This document shows, one piece after another, positions 53,853 through 63,227 of a stretch of 64,000 bases of DNA. Below the pieces are notes generated by a model. That model ran no database searches and was not told the DNA's origin. It worked only from the letters and a program-made list of their open reading frames with translations. Location: the NCBI RefSeq assembly GCF_051062515.1, contig NZ_JAMXEK010000002.1; one strand, written 5' to 3'. The translations under genes and the position numbers were made by a program. This DNA is from Aliarcobacter sp017996075 (GTDB taxonomy: Bacteria > Campylobacterota > Campylobacteria > Campylobacterales > Arcobacteraceae). The stretch's first letter is position 1. Each line of letters opens with the position of its first letter.

Positions 53853-56054
53853 ATGGAAAATTTAATAAAAAAACTAGACTTAAACGAATATATCACAAAC
53901 TTTTCAAAACTTTTTGCAAGAGAAAAACCTATAATACTAGAAGGTGATATAAATATTCACTATAAAATAATAAGTGAACTTTCAAAATATAATATAAACC
54001 AACCTTTAAGTGTACAAAATCTTGATTCACAGTTAATGCATCTTCAAAAACAAGGTGTTTTAAGAGTTTATGAAATTTATGAGTTTATAAAAATAATAAA
54101 CTATTTTTTATATCTAAAAAGATTTAATTTTGAAGGAAAACTTTTTGAGTGGATGGATAAAATCATTATTCCAAATGATATTTTAAAAATTTGTGAATAT
54201 TTTGATGATAAAGCAAATCTAAAAGAGGGTGTTGATGAAGATTTTGACAATATAAAACAAGCTATTTATAAAAATAAAGAAGAGATAAAACAGAGCCTTT
54301 ATAAAACTATAAACTCATCAAAAATAAAGCCTTATTTAGTAGATATGCAGGTACATTTTATAAATGAGCAGGAGTGTTTATTAGTTCGTGGAGGATTTAA
54401 TCATATACTTAGTGGAAGTGTTATAGATAGGTCTAATTCAGGATTTTTTTATGTAATTCCACATAGCGTTAGTGATTTAAAAGAGAAACAGAGTGATTTA
54501 AAAAATAAACAAGAGGAGATTTTGTTTAAACTTTGTAAAGAAATTTCTCATATTTTTGAAAAAAATCTACTTTTTTTAAAGTTTATAAATAAAGAGTTTG
54601 ATAAGTTTGATCACTATCAAGCTAGGATATTTTTCTCAAAAATAGGGGATAAAAATTTTATTTTACCTTCTAAAAAAGATGAGAACAGACTTGTTGATTT
54701 TTGTCATCCAGCTTTAAGTAGTCCAAGACCTATTTCTATTGATTTTTCAAAGAGTGTTATTATGATAACAGGAGTAAATGCAGGTGGAAAAACAATGATG
54801 CTAAAATCGATTTTAAGTGCGATTTTTCTATCAAAATATCTACTTCCATATAATGCTCATAAAAGTACAGTTGTAAGTAATTTTAAATCTATAAATGCTG
54901 TTTTAGATGATCCTCAAAGTGTTAAAAATGATATATCTACCTTTGCTGGTAGAATGTTAGAATTTTCAAAGCTTTTTGAAGTAAAAAATGCAATAGTTGG
55001 AGTTGATGAGATAGAATTAGGTACTGATTCAGATGAAGCAGCAAGCTTATTCAAAGTTATAATTGAAGATTTAATTAAAAATGATATAAAAATAATAATT
55101 ACAACTCATCATAAAAGATTGGCTGCTTTGATGGCTTCAAACCCAAATGTTGAGTTAATAGCAGCACTTTATGATGAAGAGAATCAAAAACCAACATATC
55201 AGTTTTTACAAGGAACTATTGGTAGATCTTATGCTTTTGAAACAGCTTTGAGATATAAAATTCCAGCGGGAGTTGTAAAAAGGGCAAAAGAGGTTTATGG
55301 AGAAGATAAAGATAGATTAAATGAGTTGATAGAAAGAAGTAGTGAGCTTGAACGTGAGTATAGGCAAAAAATAGCAAATTTAGATAGTGAAATAGAAAAT
55401 TATAAAAGATTATCAAATAATTTAAAAGAGCAAAAAGAGAGTTTAGATTTACATATTTATAGCGAAAAATCAAAGCTTCATAAAGAGTATCAAGATGCAC
55501 GAGATGAAGCAAAAAAGGCTATAAAAGCAAAACTTGTTAGTCAATCACATCAACATTTAAATATTTCACATAAAATAGCAAAAGAGATAGAAGTTGAAAA
55601 AGTACAAGAAAAAATTGAGCTAAAAGTTGGAGATAGAGTTAAATATAGAAATACAAAAGGAACTATTGTTTCAATTAAAGGTTCTAAGGCATTTATTGAA
55701 AATGATATAGGAATGAAAGTTCAAGTTCAACTTAATGATTTAAGTAGAAGTGGAAATCCTCCACCAAAAATTCCTACAAAAAAAGCTGTTGTAACTATTC
55801 AAAAGCCAGAAACAGGAAATATAAAGTTAGATTTACATGGTCTTAGAGCAGAAGAGGCTATTGAGAATCTTGATAAGTTTTTAAGTGATGCTCTTTTGGC
55901 TGGATTTGAAGAAGTTTTAGTATATCACGGGATTGGTTCTGGAAAACTAGCTTTTGCCGTAAAAGAATTTTTGAAAAAACACCCAAGAGTAAAAGGTTTT
56001 GAGGATGCACATCCAAGTAGTGGTGGATTTGGGGCTAAAGTTATAAAACTTTAG
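53853..56054 (+). CDS. mutS2: MutS2 with C-terminal Smr domain
   Basis: The 733-residue protein has an ATPase core with Walker A TGVNAGGKTMM near residue 305, the VDEIELGTD Walker B region and the long coiled coil 490-590. A KOW-like segment follows near 600 (VGDRVKYRNTKGT), then the Smr nuclease domain (655-733) with LDLHGLR and HGIGSGKL. It lacks the mismatch-recognition domain. In Helicobacter MutS2 limits recombination, and in Bacillus it also splits collided ribosomes. Confidence 0.95.
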   Translation: MENLIKKLDLNEYITNFSKLFAREKPIILEGDINIHYKIISELSKYNINQPLSVQNLDSQLMHLQKQGVLRVYEIYEFIKIINYFLYLKRFNFEGKLFEWMDKIIIPNDILKICEYFDDKANLKEGVDEDFDNIKQAIYKNKEEIKQSLYKTINSSKIKPYLVDMQVHFINEQECLLVRGGFNHILSGSVIDRSNSGFFYVIPHSVSDLKEKQSDLKNKQEEILFKLCKEISHIFEKNLLFLKFINKEFDKFDHYQARIFFSKIGDKNFILPSKKDENRLVDFCHPALSSPRPISIDFSKSVIMITGVNAGGKTMMLKSILSAIFLSKYLLPYNAHKSTVVSNFKSINAVLDDPQSVKNDISTFAGRMLEFSKLFEVKNAIVGVDEIELGTDSDEAASLFKVIIEDLIKNDIKIIITTHHKRLAALMASNPNVELIAALYDEENQKPTYQFLQGTIGRSYAFETALRYKIPAGVVKRAKEVYGEDKDRLNELIERSSELEREYRQKIANLDSEIENYKRLSNNLKEQKESLDLHIYSEKSKLHKEYQDARDEAKKAIKAKLVSQSHQHLNISHKIAKEIEVEKVQEKIELKVGDRVKYRNTKGTIVSIKGSKAFIENDIGMKVQVQLNDLSRSGNPPPKIPTKKAVVTIQKPETGNIKLDLHGLRAEEAIENLDKFLSDALLAGFEEVLVYHGIGSGKLAFAVKEFLKKHPRVKGFEDAHPSSGGFGAKVIKL

Positions 56055-56071
56055 CTCTCTATTTTAAGATA

Positions 56072-57382
56072 TTATTCTTCTACTATTTTTTCGCATAATA
56101 TTCTTTTTATACGATTACTTCCTACTTCTAAAATTTTATAAGTACAATATTTATCTTCAATAGTTTCTCCAGCTACTGGTAATCTACCTATTAAATTAAA
56201 TATTCTTCCGCCAATAGTAACAGATATTTCAGTCTCTTCAAATGTTATATCTAAAATCTCTTCAACTTTTTCAATATTTACCATACCATCTAGTTCATAC
56301 TTATTTTCATCTATTTTTTTAATAGTTTCATTTTTTGGATCATGCTCATCTGTAGTTTCACCAATAATCTCTTCAATAATATCATCTAAAGTAATAAGAC
56401 CAGAAGTTCCACCATACTCATCAACAACTAATGCTAAATGAATTCTACTTTTATTCATTCTTGTTAAAATAGTAGAGATTGATGTATTTTCAGGCACCAT
56501 AATAATTGGTCTTACATATTTTGCAATATCAATATCTTTATTTTCAAGAGCGTTATTTAATAAATCTCTAGTATGAACCATTCCTACAATATTATCTTTT
56601 CCTCCATGGCAATATGGATATCTAGTATGTTTTGTTGAAGTTACTCTTTTGATATTTTCCTCAAAGCTTTTTTCAGAATTTAAACAAATCATATCTTTTC
56701 TTGGTGTCATAATCTCTTTTGCAACAGTTTCTGAAAAATCCACTGCATTTTTTATAATTTCACTCTCAACTGAATCAATATGACCACCTTTAAAACTCTC
56801 ATTTACTATAATTCTAAGTTCTTCTTCTGAGTGAGCCAATTCATGTTCTGTTGCTGGTCTAACTCCAAGAGCTCTAAGAATAGCAGCAGCTACAATATCA
56901 AAAAATCTGATAAGTGGATAAAAAACTAACCAAAATAGATATAAAGGACGAGCAATATATAAAACCATCACTTCAGCTTTTGCGATAGCAATAGATTTTG
57001 GAACAATTTCACCAAAAACAACATGAAGAAATGTTACTATAGAAAACGCTATGATAAAACTAATAGTATGCAATAAAACAGGATTATTTGATAAATAAGT
57101 AAAATTAGCCTCAATAAGTTTTGCAAGAGCAGGCTCACCAATCCAACCAAGAGCAAGTGAAGAAAAAGTAATTCCAAGCTGAGTTGCACTCAAATAAGTA
57201 TCAAGAGAGTTAGACATCTTTAGTGCCAAAGGAGCACCTCTTCTTCCTTGCTTTACAAACTCTTCGAGTTTTGTTTTTCTTACTTTAACAATCGCAAATT
57301 CTGAAAGTACGAAAAACCCATTTAAAAGCACTAAAATTAGTGCAACAAAAAGCATAACATAGGATTGTATATCAGGATCCAA
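56072..57382 (-). CDS. CNNM/CorC-family transporter with CBS domains
   Basis: The 436-residue protein has a DUF21 membrane region (four helices, residues 5-200), a CBS pair (about 215-335, with EIMTPRKDM and VVDEYGGTSGL) and a CorC_HlyC C-terminal domain. The family transports Mg2+ or related cations and is often mis-named hemolysin. It converges on mutS2 with a 17-bp gap. Confidence 0.93.
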   Translation of the reverse strand: MDPDIQSYVMLFVALILVLLNGFFVLSEFAIVKVRKTKLEEFVKQGRRGAPLALKMSNSLDTYLSATQLGITFSSLALGWIGEPALAKLIEANFTYLSNNPVLLHTISFIIAFSIVTFLHVVFGEIVPKSIAIAKAEVMVLYIARPLYLFWLVFYPLIRFFDIVAAAILRALGVRPATEHELAHSEEELRIIVNESFKGGHIDSVESEIIKNAVDFSETVAKEIMTPRKDMICLNSEKSFEENIKRVTSTKHTRYPYCHGGKDNIVGMVHTRDLLNNALENKDIDIAKYVRPIIMVPENTSISTILTRMNKSRIHLALVVDEYGGTSGLITLDDIIEEIIGETTDEHDPKNETIKKIDENKYELDGMVNIEKVEEILDITFEETEISVTIGGRIFNLIGRLPVAGETIEDKYCTYKILEVGSNRIKRILCEKIVEE

Positions 57383-57450
57383 TTTTTTCCTTTAATAAAA
57401 TTTTAATAACTAGAAATATAAACAATATTGACTTAATTTTCGCTTTTAGA

Positions 57451-60348
57451 TTATTTTTTTATCTCTTTTAAATTTAAATCAATATTTGATGATGTTTTTT
57501 TAATTTCCTTTTCTAAGATAACCTGTTTTTTATCTATTGATTTCTCTTCAATTAAATATTTTTGAATATTTAATGCTCTTTGATTTGCAATTTTTTCTTT
57601 TTCATTTTTTTCATCAAAAGATGGAGAAAAACTAATTGCAAACTCTTTTTTACTATTTAAAATAAGAGCTATTTTGTCTAAAGTCTCTTTTTGAATAGGT
57701 GTTATTTCGCTCTCTTTTAAATTAAAATCTACGCTATTTATCTCATCTTCACTAAAATTAAATAAGCTTCCAATAAGTGAAAATGGTGCTGTTATAGCCT
57801 TTGTAATAAGATTTACAAATGCTTTCCAAACTATTGCTGCAATAGAAAACTCTGGATCATCTACATTTCCAGAAACAGGAAGATTTAAATCAATAGTATT
57901 TGAACTATCCTCTAGAAGAGTAATTGCTAAATCTAAAGGTAAAGATACTGCATCTTTACTCTCTATCTTCTCTCCTAACTCTAGTTTTTTAATGATAATA
58001 CTATTTTTTGCTTTTAGGTTTGATTCGCTTATATTGTAGTTTAAATCGAGTTCTAATTTACCATCTTTAATTGCTCTACCAACAAACTTTGCTGTATATG
58101 GTGTAAAATTTTTCATAGATATATTTTTAAACTTCATATTTACATCTGTTAGAAGTTTTATATTATTTGGATTTACAATTCCTGTTATTTTAGCAACTCC
58201 ATAATTATCTACAACCCCATTTATCTCAAGATTAGAAGTACTATTTGCTCTATTTTTTACTGCTGAAACTTCTCCAGTTAGTTTTGAAATTGTCGTTTTA
58301 AAAGGAATTGGAAGATTTTTATCTTCAAAATCCAAAGTCATATTTTTTATATTAATTGGACCAAAATTTACTCTTTTTGTTTTTTTATTTTCAACTTTTT
58401 TATCAATCTCTTCTTTTTTTAAATCATTTTTTTCTATTTCATCTTTTGTTTGAATACCTTTTGGTAAGATTATAGAAATATGAGGGTTGTTTAAATTTGT
58501 TTTCTCTATTTTAAATAAATTCTCTTTACTAACTAGTTTATTTAAATCAAGATTTATATCTTTAGCCTCAATTTTTAATTTACTTTCCATATTTATAATA
58601 TCTATTTTAGGCTCTTTTAATAATATTTGACCAATAGTTACTACATCTTTTTTTAAGTTAAAGTTTGAGATTTTTAAATTTGTTTTTTTTGTACTTATAT
58701 CAAAAGAGCTATTTGAATCAAAAAAATTAACATTTGCATCATAAAGTTCACTTTTGTTTATAGAGATATTATTTTGTTTATCTAATAAAAAGTTATTTAA
58801 TTTAAGGTTACTATTTTTTGAAGATAAAGATACATTATTGTTTTTATCTTCTAAAATAAAATTATTTAGTTTTAGATTTGATAAATCAAAAGATATTTCA
58901 TCAAAAATAGATAGTTTTGATAGCTCTAAACCAAGATTATTTGTAGTTATTTTAAGTTTTAATTTTTGATCTTCAAATGTTATTTTATCTTTTTTTAAAG
59001 CCGAATTTAATATTTCAACTTTTGAACCATTTATAAAAATATCATCATGAGTTAAATCTGTTTTGCTCGAGCTTATATTTAATTTATTGTTATTATCAAT
59101 ATATTTTGTATTTAAAGTTACTAAATTAGCACCTTTAATATTTATCTTATCATCTACTATATTTATATTTGAAGTTTTTGCTTTTATATCTTTAATATTT
59201 AGTTTTGAATTATTTAAAATATCATGAAAATCAAAATTTGCATTTAGATTAATATTTTCTAAATTTATTTTCCATGGTTTATTATTTAAATTATTTTCAT
59301 TACTTTCTTGATTACTACTTTTTATCTCTTTTTGAGCTTTTTGCTCTTTTAAAAGATTTGCAAAATTAACTCCACCTTTATCTAAAATCATATTTGCATA
59401 TAAATCATTTATTGTTAAGTCTTTAAAATTTAACTCCTGATTATTTAAATCAAATGAAAAATATTTTAAATCTAGTTTGTTTAATCTTGCTATCTCTTTT
59501 TGATTTTGATTTAATTTTAAATTATTTATCTCAAAAATTTCACTATTTAAAAATATATTCAAATCATTTGTAGTATCAATATTATAATTTAAAGCAAGAT
59601 TTATATTTGCTTCAGGGTTTAATTCAAAATTAAAAAGAGATTTATCAAAATCTAAAATCTCTTTTATTTTTAAATTTGAGATAGTAATTTTACCATAAGC
59701 AATAAATGGATCAATTTTTAGACCGCCAGATATTTTTACGTCTGTATTTTCATTTAATTTAAATTGTAAGTTGTTTGAAGATAAAGAGTTCTTAAATGTT
59801 CCAAAATCATATATTGTATAGTTTATATCTTTTAGATGCAAGTTATACTTTTTTTTATCTGTAAAACTTGTAAAATCTATATTTGTATCTTTTAAAACAA
59901 TTTTAGAAACTAAAAAATCAATAAGTTTTGTTTTCTCTTTTTGATTTGTCTCTTCTTCTTTTGTTTGTGTTGGTTTTAATAAACTTGCTAGGTTAAAAAC
60001 TCCTTTTTCTTCTTCTATTATGTTTAGATAAATACCTTCAAGTAAAATATTTTTTATATGAAAATGCTTTTTTTCTATCGATTTTAAAGCTCTAAAATCA
60101 ATAAATAAATTTTTTAAAGCTACAACTTCTTGCTCTTTTTCATCTATAAGTGAAAAATTCTTTAACTCTAAGTTTAAAGTCAGAGGATTAAAGTATATTT
60201 TTTCTATTTTTGTTTTTGTAATTAATATTTCATCTAAATTTTTTACAATCTCTTTTTTTGCGATATAAGGAAGAAGAAAAAAACCACTTAAAATATATAA
60301 AAATATTAGTGAAAGTATTAAATAAGAGATTATTTTTACTGCTTTCAT
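57451..60348 (-). CDS. DUF748 AsmA-like large envelope protein
   Basis: The 965-residue protein has one N-terminal membrane helix (IISYLILSLIFLYILSGFFLL) and a long repeat-like beta region rich in Leu/Asn/Lys, typical of DUF748. The C-terminal 70 residues have a short OmpA-like stretch (FAISFSPSFDEKNEKEKIANQRA). It is the second AsmA-like giant in the window, 7 kb from the first. A role in phospholipid transport across the envelope is inferred. Confidence 0.85.
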   Translation of the reverse strand: MKAVKIISYLILSLIFLYILSGFFLLPYIAKKEIVKNLDEILITKTKIEKIYFNPLTLNLELKNFSLIDEKEQEVVALKNLFIDFRALKSIEKKHFHIKNILLEGIYLNIIEEEKGVFNLASLLKPTQTKEEETNQKEKTKLIDFLVSKIVLKDTNIDFTSFTDKKKYNLHLKDINYTIYDFGTFKNSLSSNNLQFKLNENTDVKISGGLKIDPFIAYGKITISNLKIKEILDFDKSLFNFELNPEANINLALNYNIDTTNDLNIFLNSEIFEINNLKLNQNQKEIARLNKLDLKYFSFDLNNQELNFKDLTINDLYANMILDKGGVNFANLLKEQKAQKEIKSSNQESNENNLNNKPWKINLENINLNANFDFHDILNNSKLNIKDIKAKTSNINIVDDKINIKGANLVTLNTKYIDNNNKLNISSSKTDLTHDDIFINGSKVEILNSALKKDKITFEDQKLKLKITTNNLGLELSKLSIFDEISFDLSNLKLNNFILEDKNNNVSLSSKNSNLKLNNFLLDKQNNISINKSELYDANVNFFDSNSSFDISTKKTNLKISNFNLKKDVVTIGQILLKEPKIDIINMESKLKIEAKDINLDLNKLVSKENLFKIEKTNLNNPHISIILPKGIQTKDEIEKNDLKKEEIDKKVENKKTKRVNFGPINIKNMTLDFEDKNLPIPFKTTISKLTGEVSAVKNRANSTSNLEINGVVDNYGVAKITGIVNPNNIKLLTDVNMKFKNISMKNFTPYTAKFVGRAIKDGKLELDLNYNISESNLKAKNSIIIKKLELGEKIESKDAVSLPLDLAITLLEDSSNTIDLNLPVSGNVDDPEFSIAAIVWKAFVNLITKAITAPFSLIGSLFNFSEDEINSVDFNLKESEITPIQKETLDKIALILNSKKEFAISFSPSFDEKNEKEKIANQRALNIQKYLIEEKSIDKKQVILEKEIKKTSSNIDLNLKEIKK

Positions 60349-60409
60349 TTTTCTTTTTCCTTTTGTTTGTATTTTTTTCTAGATTATATCACAATGATAA
60401 ATAAATTTA

Positions 60410-61198
60410 TTATAAAATGGTTTCAATATAGTATCTTTCATTTTTCTGTTTTACTTCAATTTTTATATCAAAAACTGTACTTAAATTTTCACTATTTAAA
60501 ATATCCTCTTTTTTACCAATTTTAAAAATTGTATTGTTATAAATAAGAGCTACATTTTTTATCTCTGGAAATATCTCTTCTAAATGATGAGTTACTAAAA
60601 TAATTGTTGATTTTAGTGATATTTTTTGTAGTAGTTTTATAAAATTTATTTGTGCTTTTATATCAAGCCCAACTGTTGGTTCATCTAGTACAAAAGCTTT
60701 TGGATCGTGTATTAAAGCACGAGCAACTATACATTTTCGAAGTTGCCCTGTACTCATAGATGATACTTTTTTATCTTTTAAATCAATAATTTCTAAAAAA
60801 TCCATAACTTCAAGAGCTTTTTTTATCTGCTCTTTTGTAAAATCTTGGTGAGTAAATATTCCTATTGAGCTATAATATCCACTTAAAACTACCTCAAAAC
60901 CACTTAAATATCCACCTTCTTTTTCAAAATAGTTGTGTAAGTCATTTGTTATTACTCCTAACTCTTTTTTTAATTCAAAAATGGAGTATCTACTTTTTCC
61001 AAAAATCTCTTTTTTGAAATTTTTTGTCTGTCTTGGATGAATTTGAGACTGTATTAGTTTCATTAAAGTTGATTTTCCGCTTCCATTTGCACCTAAAATT
61101 GCAAAGTGTTCACCACTTTTAATCTTCAAATTTATATCTTTTAAAACAACTTTTTCATCATATCCAACATCTATATTTTCGAACTCTATTATATGCAT
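60410..61198 (-). CDS. orphan ABC transporter ATP-binding protein
   Basis: The 262-residue ATPase has Walker A GANGSGKSTL near residue 36, a signature reading MSTGQLRK near 149 in place of the usual SGGQ, Walker B AFVLDEPT and the switch histidine in LVTHHLEEI. No permease gene is adjacent. It resembles ATPases of the ModF/YlmA type. It lies upstream of the DUF748 gene on the same strand, a 61-bp gap, and may be cotranscribed with it. Confidence 0.85.
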   Translation of the reverse strand: MHIIEFENIDVGYDEKVVLKDINLKIKSGEHFAILGANGSGKSTLMKLIQSQIHPRQTKNFKKEIFGKSRYSIFELKKELGVITNDLHNYFEKEGGYLSGFEVVLSGYYSSIGIFTHQDFTKEQIKKALEVMDFLEIIDLKDKKVSSMSTGQLRKCIVARALIHDPKAFVLDEPTVGLDIKAQINFIKLLQKISLKSTIILVTHHLEEIFPEIKNVALIYNNTIFKIGKKEDILNSENLSTVFDIKIEVKQKNERYYIETIL

Positions 61199-61344
61199 TT
61201 TTACTCCTAAAATTGGACAATCGTCATTCTACAACAACACTACTAACTATTTTATTAAGTTTTTTAATAGTAAAATATTGCCGAAATTTTTTTGTTATAT
61301 CTTACATACCAAAAAAACTTACTACTTCAAAAGGAGCGTTTAGC

Positions 61345-62325
61345 ATGAATAATCAGATTAAAGTTGCAATTGTTGGATATGGGAATTTAGGAAGAGGTGT
61401 TGAACTTTCTATTTCAAAAAATCCTGATATGAGTTTAGTAGCGGTTTTTTCAAGAAGAGACCCAAAAAGTGTAACTACAATAAACACTCCTGTATTTTCC
61501 TTAGAAAATATTTTAGATTTCAAAGATAAAGTTGATGTTTTAATTTTATGTGGTGGTTCAAAAGATGATTTACCTATTCAAGGACCAAAATTTGCGGAGC
61601 ATTTTCATATAGTAGATAGTTATGATAATCATGCTGAAATTCCAGCTTATTTTGCAAGTGTTGATAAAGCTTGCCAAAAAAATAAAAAAATAGGAATGAT
61701 TTCTGTTGGTTGGGATCCTGGAATGTTTTCAATAAATAGAATATATGGAGAAGCTTTACTTCCAGATGGAGATACTTATACATTTTGGGGAAAAGGATTA
61801 AGTCAAGGACACTCAGATGCAATAAGAAGAGTTGAGGGTGTAAAAAATGGAGTTCAATATACAATTCCTTCAAATAGTGCTATTGAAAAAGTAAGAAGTG
61901 GTGCAAGACCTACTTTAACTACAAAAGAAAAACATTCTAGAGAGTGTTTTGTGGTTTTAAAGGATGGTGCAGATGCTAAAAAAGTAGAAAATGAGATAAA
62001 AACAATGCCAAACTACTTTGAGCCTTATGATACAACAGTAAATTTTATAAGCCAAGAAGAGTTTGATAAAAATCACAATACTATGCCTCATGGTGGATTT
62101 GTAATAAGAAGTGGAAAATCAAGCGAAGGTGTAAATCAAGTAATTGAATATGCTTTAAAACTTGATAGCAATCCAGAGTTTACTGCAAGTGTACTTGTAG
62201 CATATGCTAGAGCTACTTATAGAATGTCTTTAAAAGGTGATTTTGGAGCTAAAACAGTATTTGATGTAGCACCAATTTTACTATCTTCAAAATCATCTGC
62301 TGATTTAGTAAAAGAACTTTTATAA
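61345..62325 (+). CDS. ddh: meso-diaminopimelate D-dehydrogenase
   Basis: I start the 326-residue protein at the ATG at 61345, with AAGGAG eight bases before; an earlier in-frame start would add 44 unrelated residues. It has the NADP motif IVGYGNLGRGVE near residue 8, CGGSKDDLPIQGP, FHIVDSYDNHAEI, GWDPGMFSINR and GKGLSQGHSDAIRR, all typical of Ddh. It makes meso-DAP from tetrahydrodipicolinate in one step and could supply peptidoglycan and lysine. Confidence 0.94.
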   Translation: MNNQIKVAIVGYGNLGRGVELSISKNPDMSLVAVFSRRDPKSVTTINTPVFSLENILDFKDKVDVLILCGGSKDDLPIQGPKFAEHFHIVDSYDNHAEIPAYFASVDKACQKNKKIGMISVGWDPGMFSINRIYGEALLPDGDTYTFWGKGLSQGHSDAIRRVEGVKNGVQYTIPSNSAIEKVRSGARPTLTTKEKHSRECFVVLKDGADAKKVENEIKTMPNYFEPYDTTVNFISQEEFDKNHNTMPHGGFVIRSGKSSEGVNQVIEYALKLDSNPEFTASVLVAYARATYRMSLKGDFGAKTVFDVAPILLSSKSSADLVKELL

Positions 62326-62334
62326 TATTATTTT

Positions 62335-62358
62335 AAATTGGGACTTTGGTCTCAATTT
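62335..62358 (+). terminator. terminator after ddh
   Basis: A 10-bp stem (62335-62344 with 62349-62358, one G-T pair) around a TTTG loop begins 10 bp after the ddh stop codon. The following T run is short, so efficiency is uncertain. The next 150 bp are very AT-rich and hold only a palindrome of A and T and the promoter region of the MOSC gene. Confidence 0.6.
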
Positions 62359-62513
62359 ATTAAACATTTAATCTATAAAATATTTCATCATAATTTTAAT
62401 CTAATTATTCAAAATTTTTCTTTTTTAATTTTAAAATTAAAATAGCAATTAACAGATTGTAAAAACTCCTTCATTTTTCTATACTTTTAATATATAAAAT
62501 TGGAGTATAGAAA

Positions 62514-63215
62514 ATGGCTACAAAAATATCAAATGTATTATATGTAAAAGTTGGAAATGTAACTGTAACAAAACTTGAAAACCAAAAAAGGCAAGAGTTG
62601 ATTTCAGGTATCAAAAAATATCCAGTTTCAAAAGCTTATTTAACAAAAACTGGATTTGTTGATGATTTTCAAGCAGATTTAGTCCATCATGGTGGAGTTA
62701 ATAAAGCTTTATTTTTATTTTCAAGTATAACTTATGAAAAAATAAGTTCTTCTTTTGATAATAGTTTTGATATGACAAATATGGCATTTTTTGGAGAAAA
62801 CTTAATACTTGATAAGATTTGTGAAAAAGATATTTGTGTTGGAGATATCTTAAAAATTGGTCAAGCAAAAGTACAAATAACACAACCAAGGCAACCTTGT
62901 TGGAAACTTAGTGCAAATAGTTTAAAAAACAGTATGACGAAATTTATTTTTGAAACAGGTTTGACAGGATTTTACGCAAAAGTTTTAAAAGAGGGACAAA
63001 TTTCACAAAATGATGATGTTGTTTTAGAGCAAAGGACAAACCCTAATTTAACTATTGAAAAATTAAATCAAATTATTGTTGAGCCAAAAATTGATATAAA
63101 TCTCACAAAAGAAGCATTAGCTTGTGAAGATTTAGGGCATCAATTTAAAAACTCTTTAACAAAAAGATATGAGCTAGGAGAAGAAGATAATCAATTTAGC
63201 TTTTATCATACATAA
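62514..63215 (+). CDS. MOSC-domain protein (YiiM-like)
   Basis: The 233-residue protein has a MOSC fold: VHHGGVNKALF near residue 58, FGENL near 95, the VQITQPRQPCWKLS region with the conserved cysteine near 130, and GLTGFYAKVLKEG. MOSC proteins carry sulfur or act with molybdenum cofactor; YiiM reduces N-hydroxylated compounds. It lies 12 bp before the aminotransferase gene on the same strand. Confidence 0.93.
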   Translation: MATKISNVLYVKVGNVTVTKLENQKRQELISGIKKYPVSKAYLTKTGFVDDFQADLVHHGGVNKALFLFSSITYEKISSSFDNSFDMTNMAFFGENLILDKICEKDICVGDILKIGQAKVQITQPRQPCWKLSANSLKNSMTKFIFETGLTGFYAKVLKEGQISQNDDVVLEQRTNPNLTIEKLNQIIVEPKIDINLTKEALACEDLGHQFKNSLTKRYELGEEDNQFSFYHT

Positions 63216-63227
63216 AAAAGGAAAGTT

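Noticed and set aside
55216..55512. Open frame on the minus strand inside mutS2
   Set aside because: It is fully antisense to the conserved MutS2 coiled coil and has no independent support.
62420..62446. Palindrome of A and T upstream of the MOSC gene
   Set aside because: It arises easily by chance in DNA of this composition and has no conserved partner in the window.
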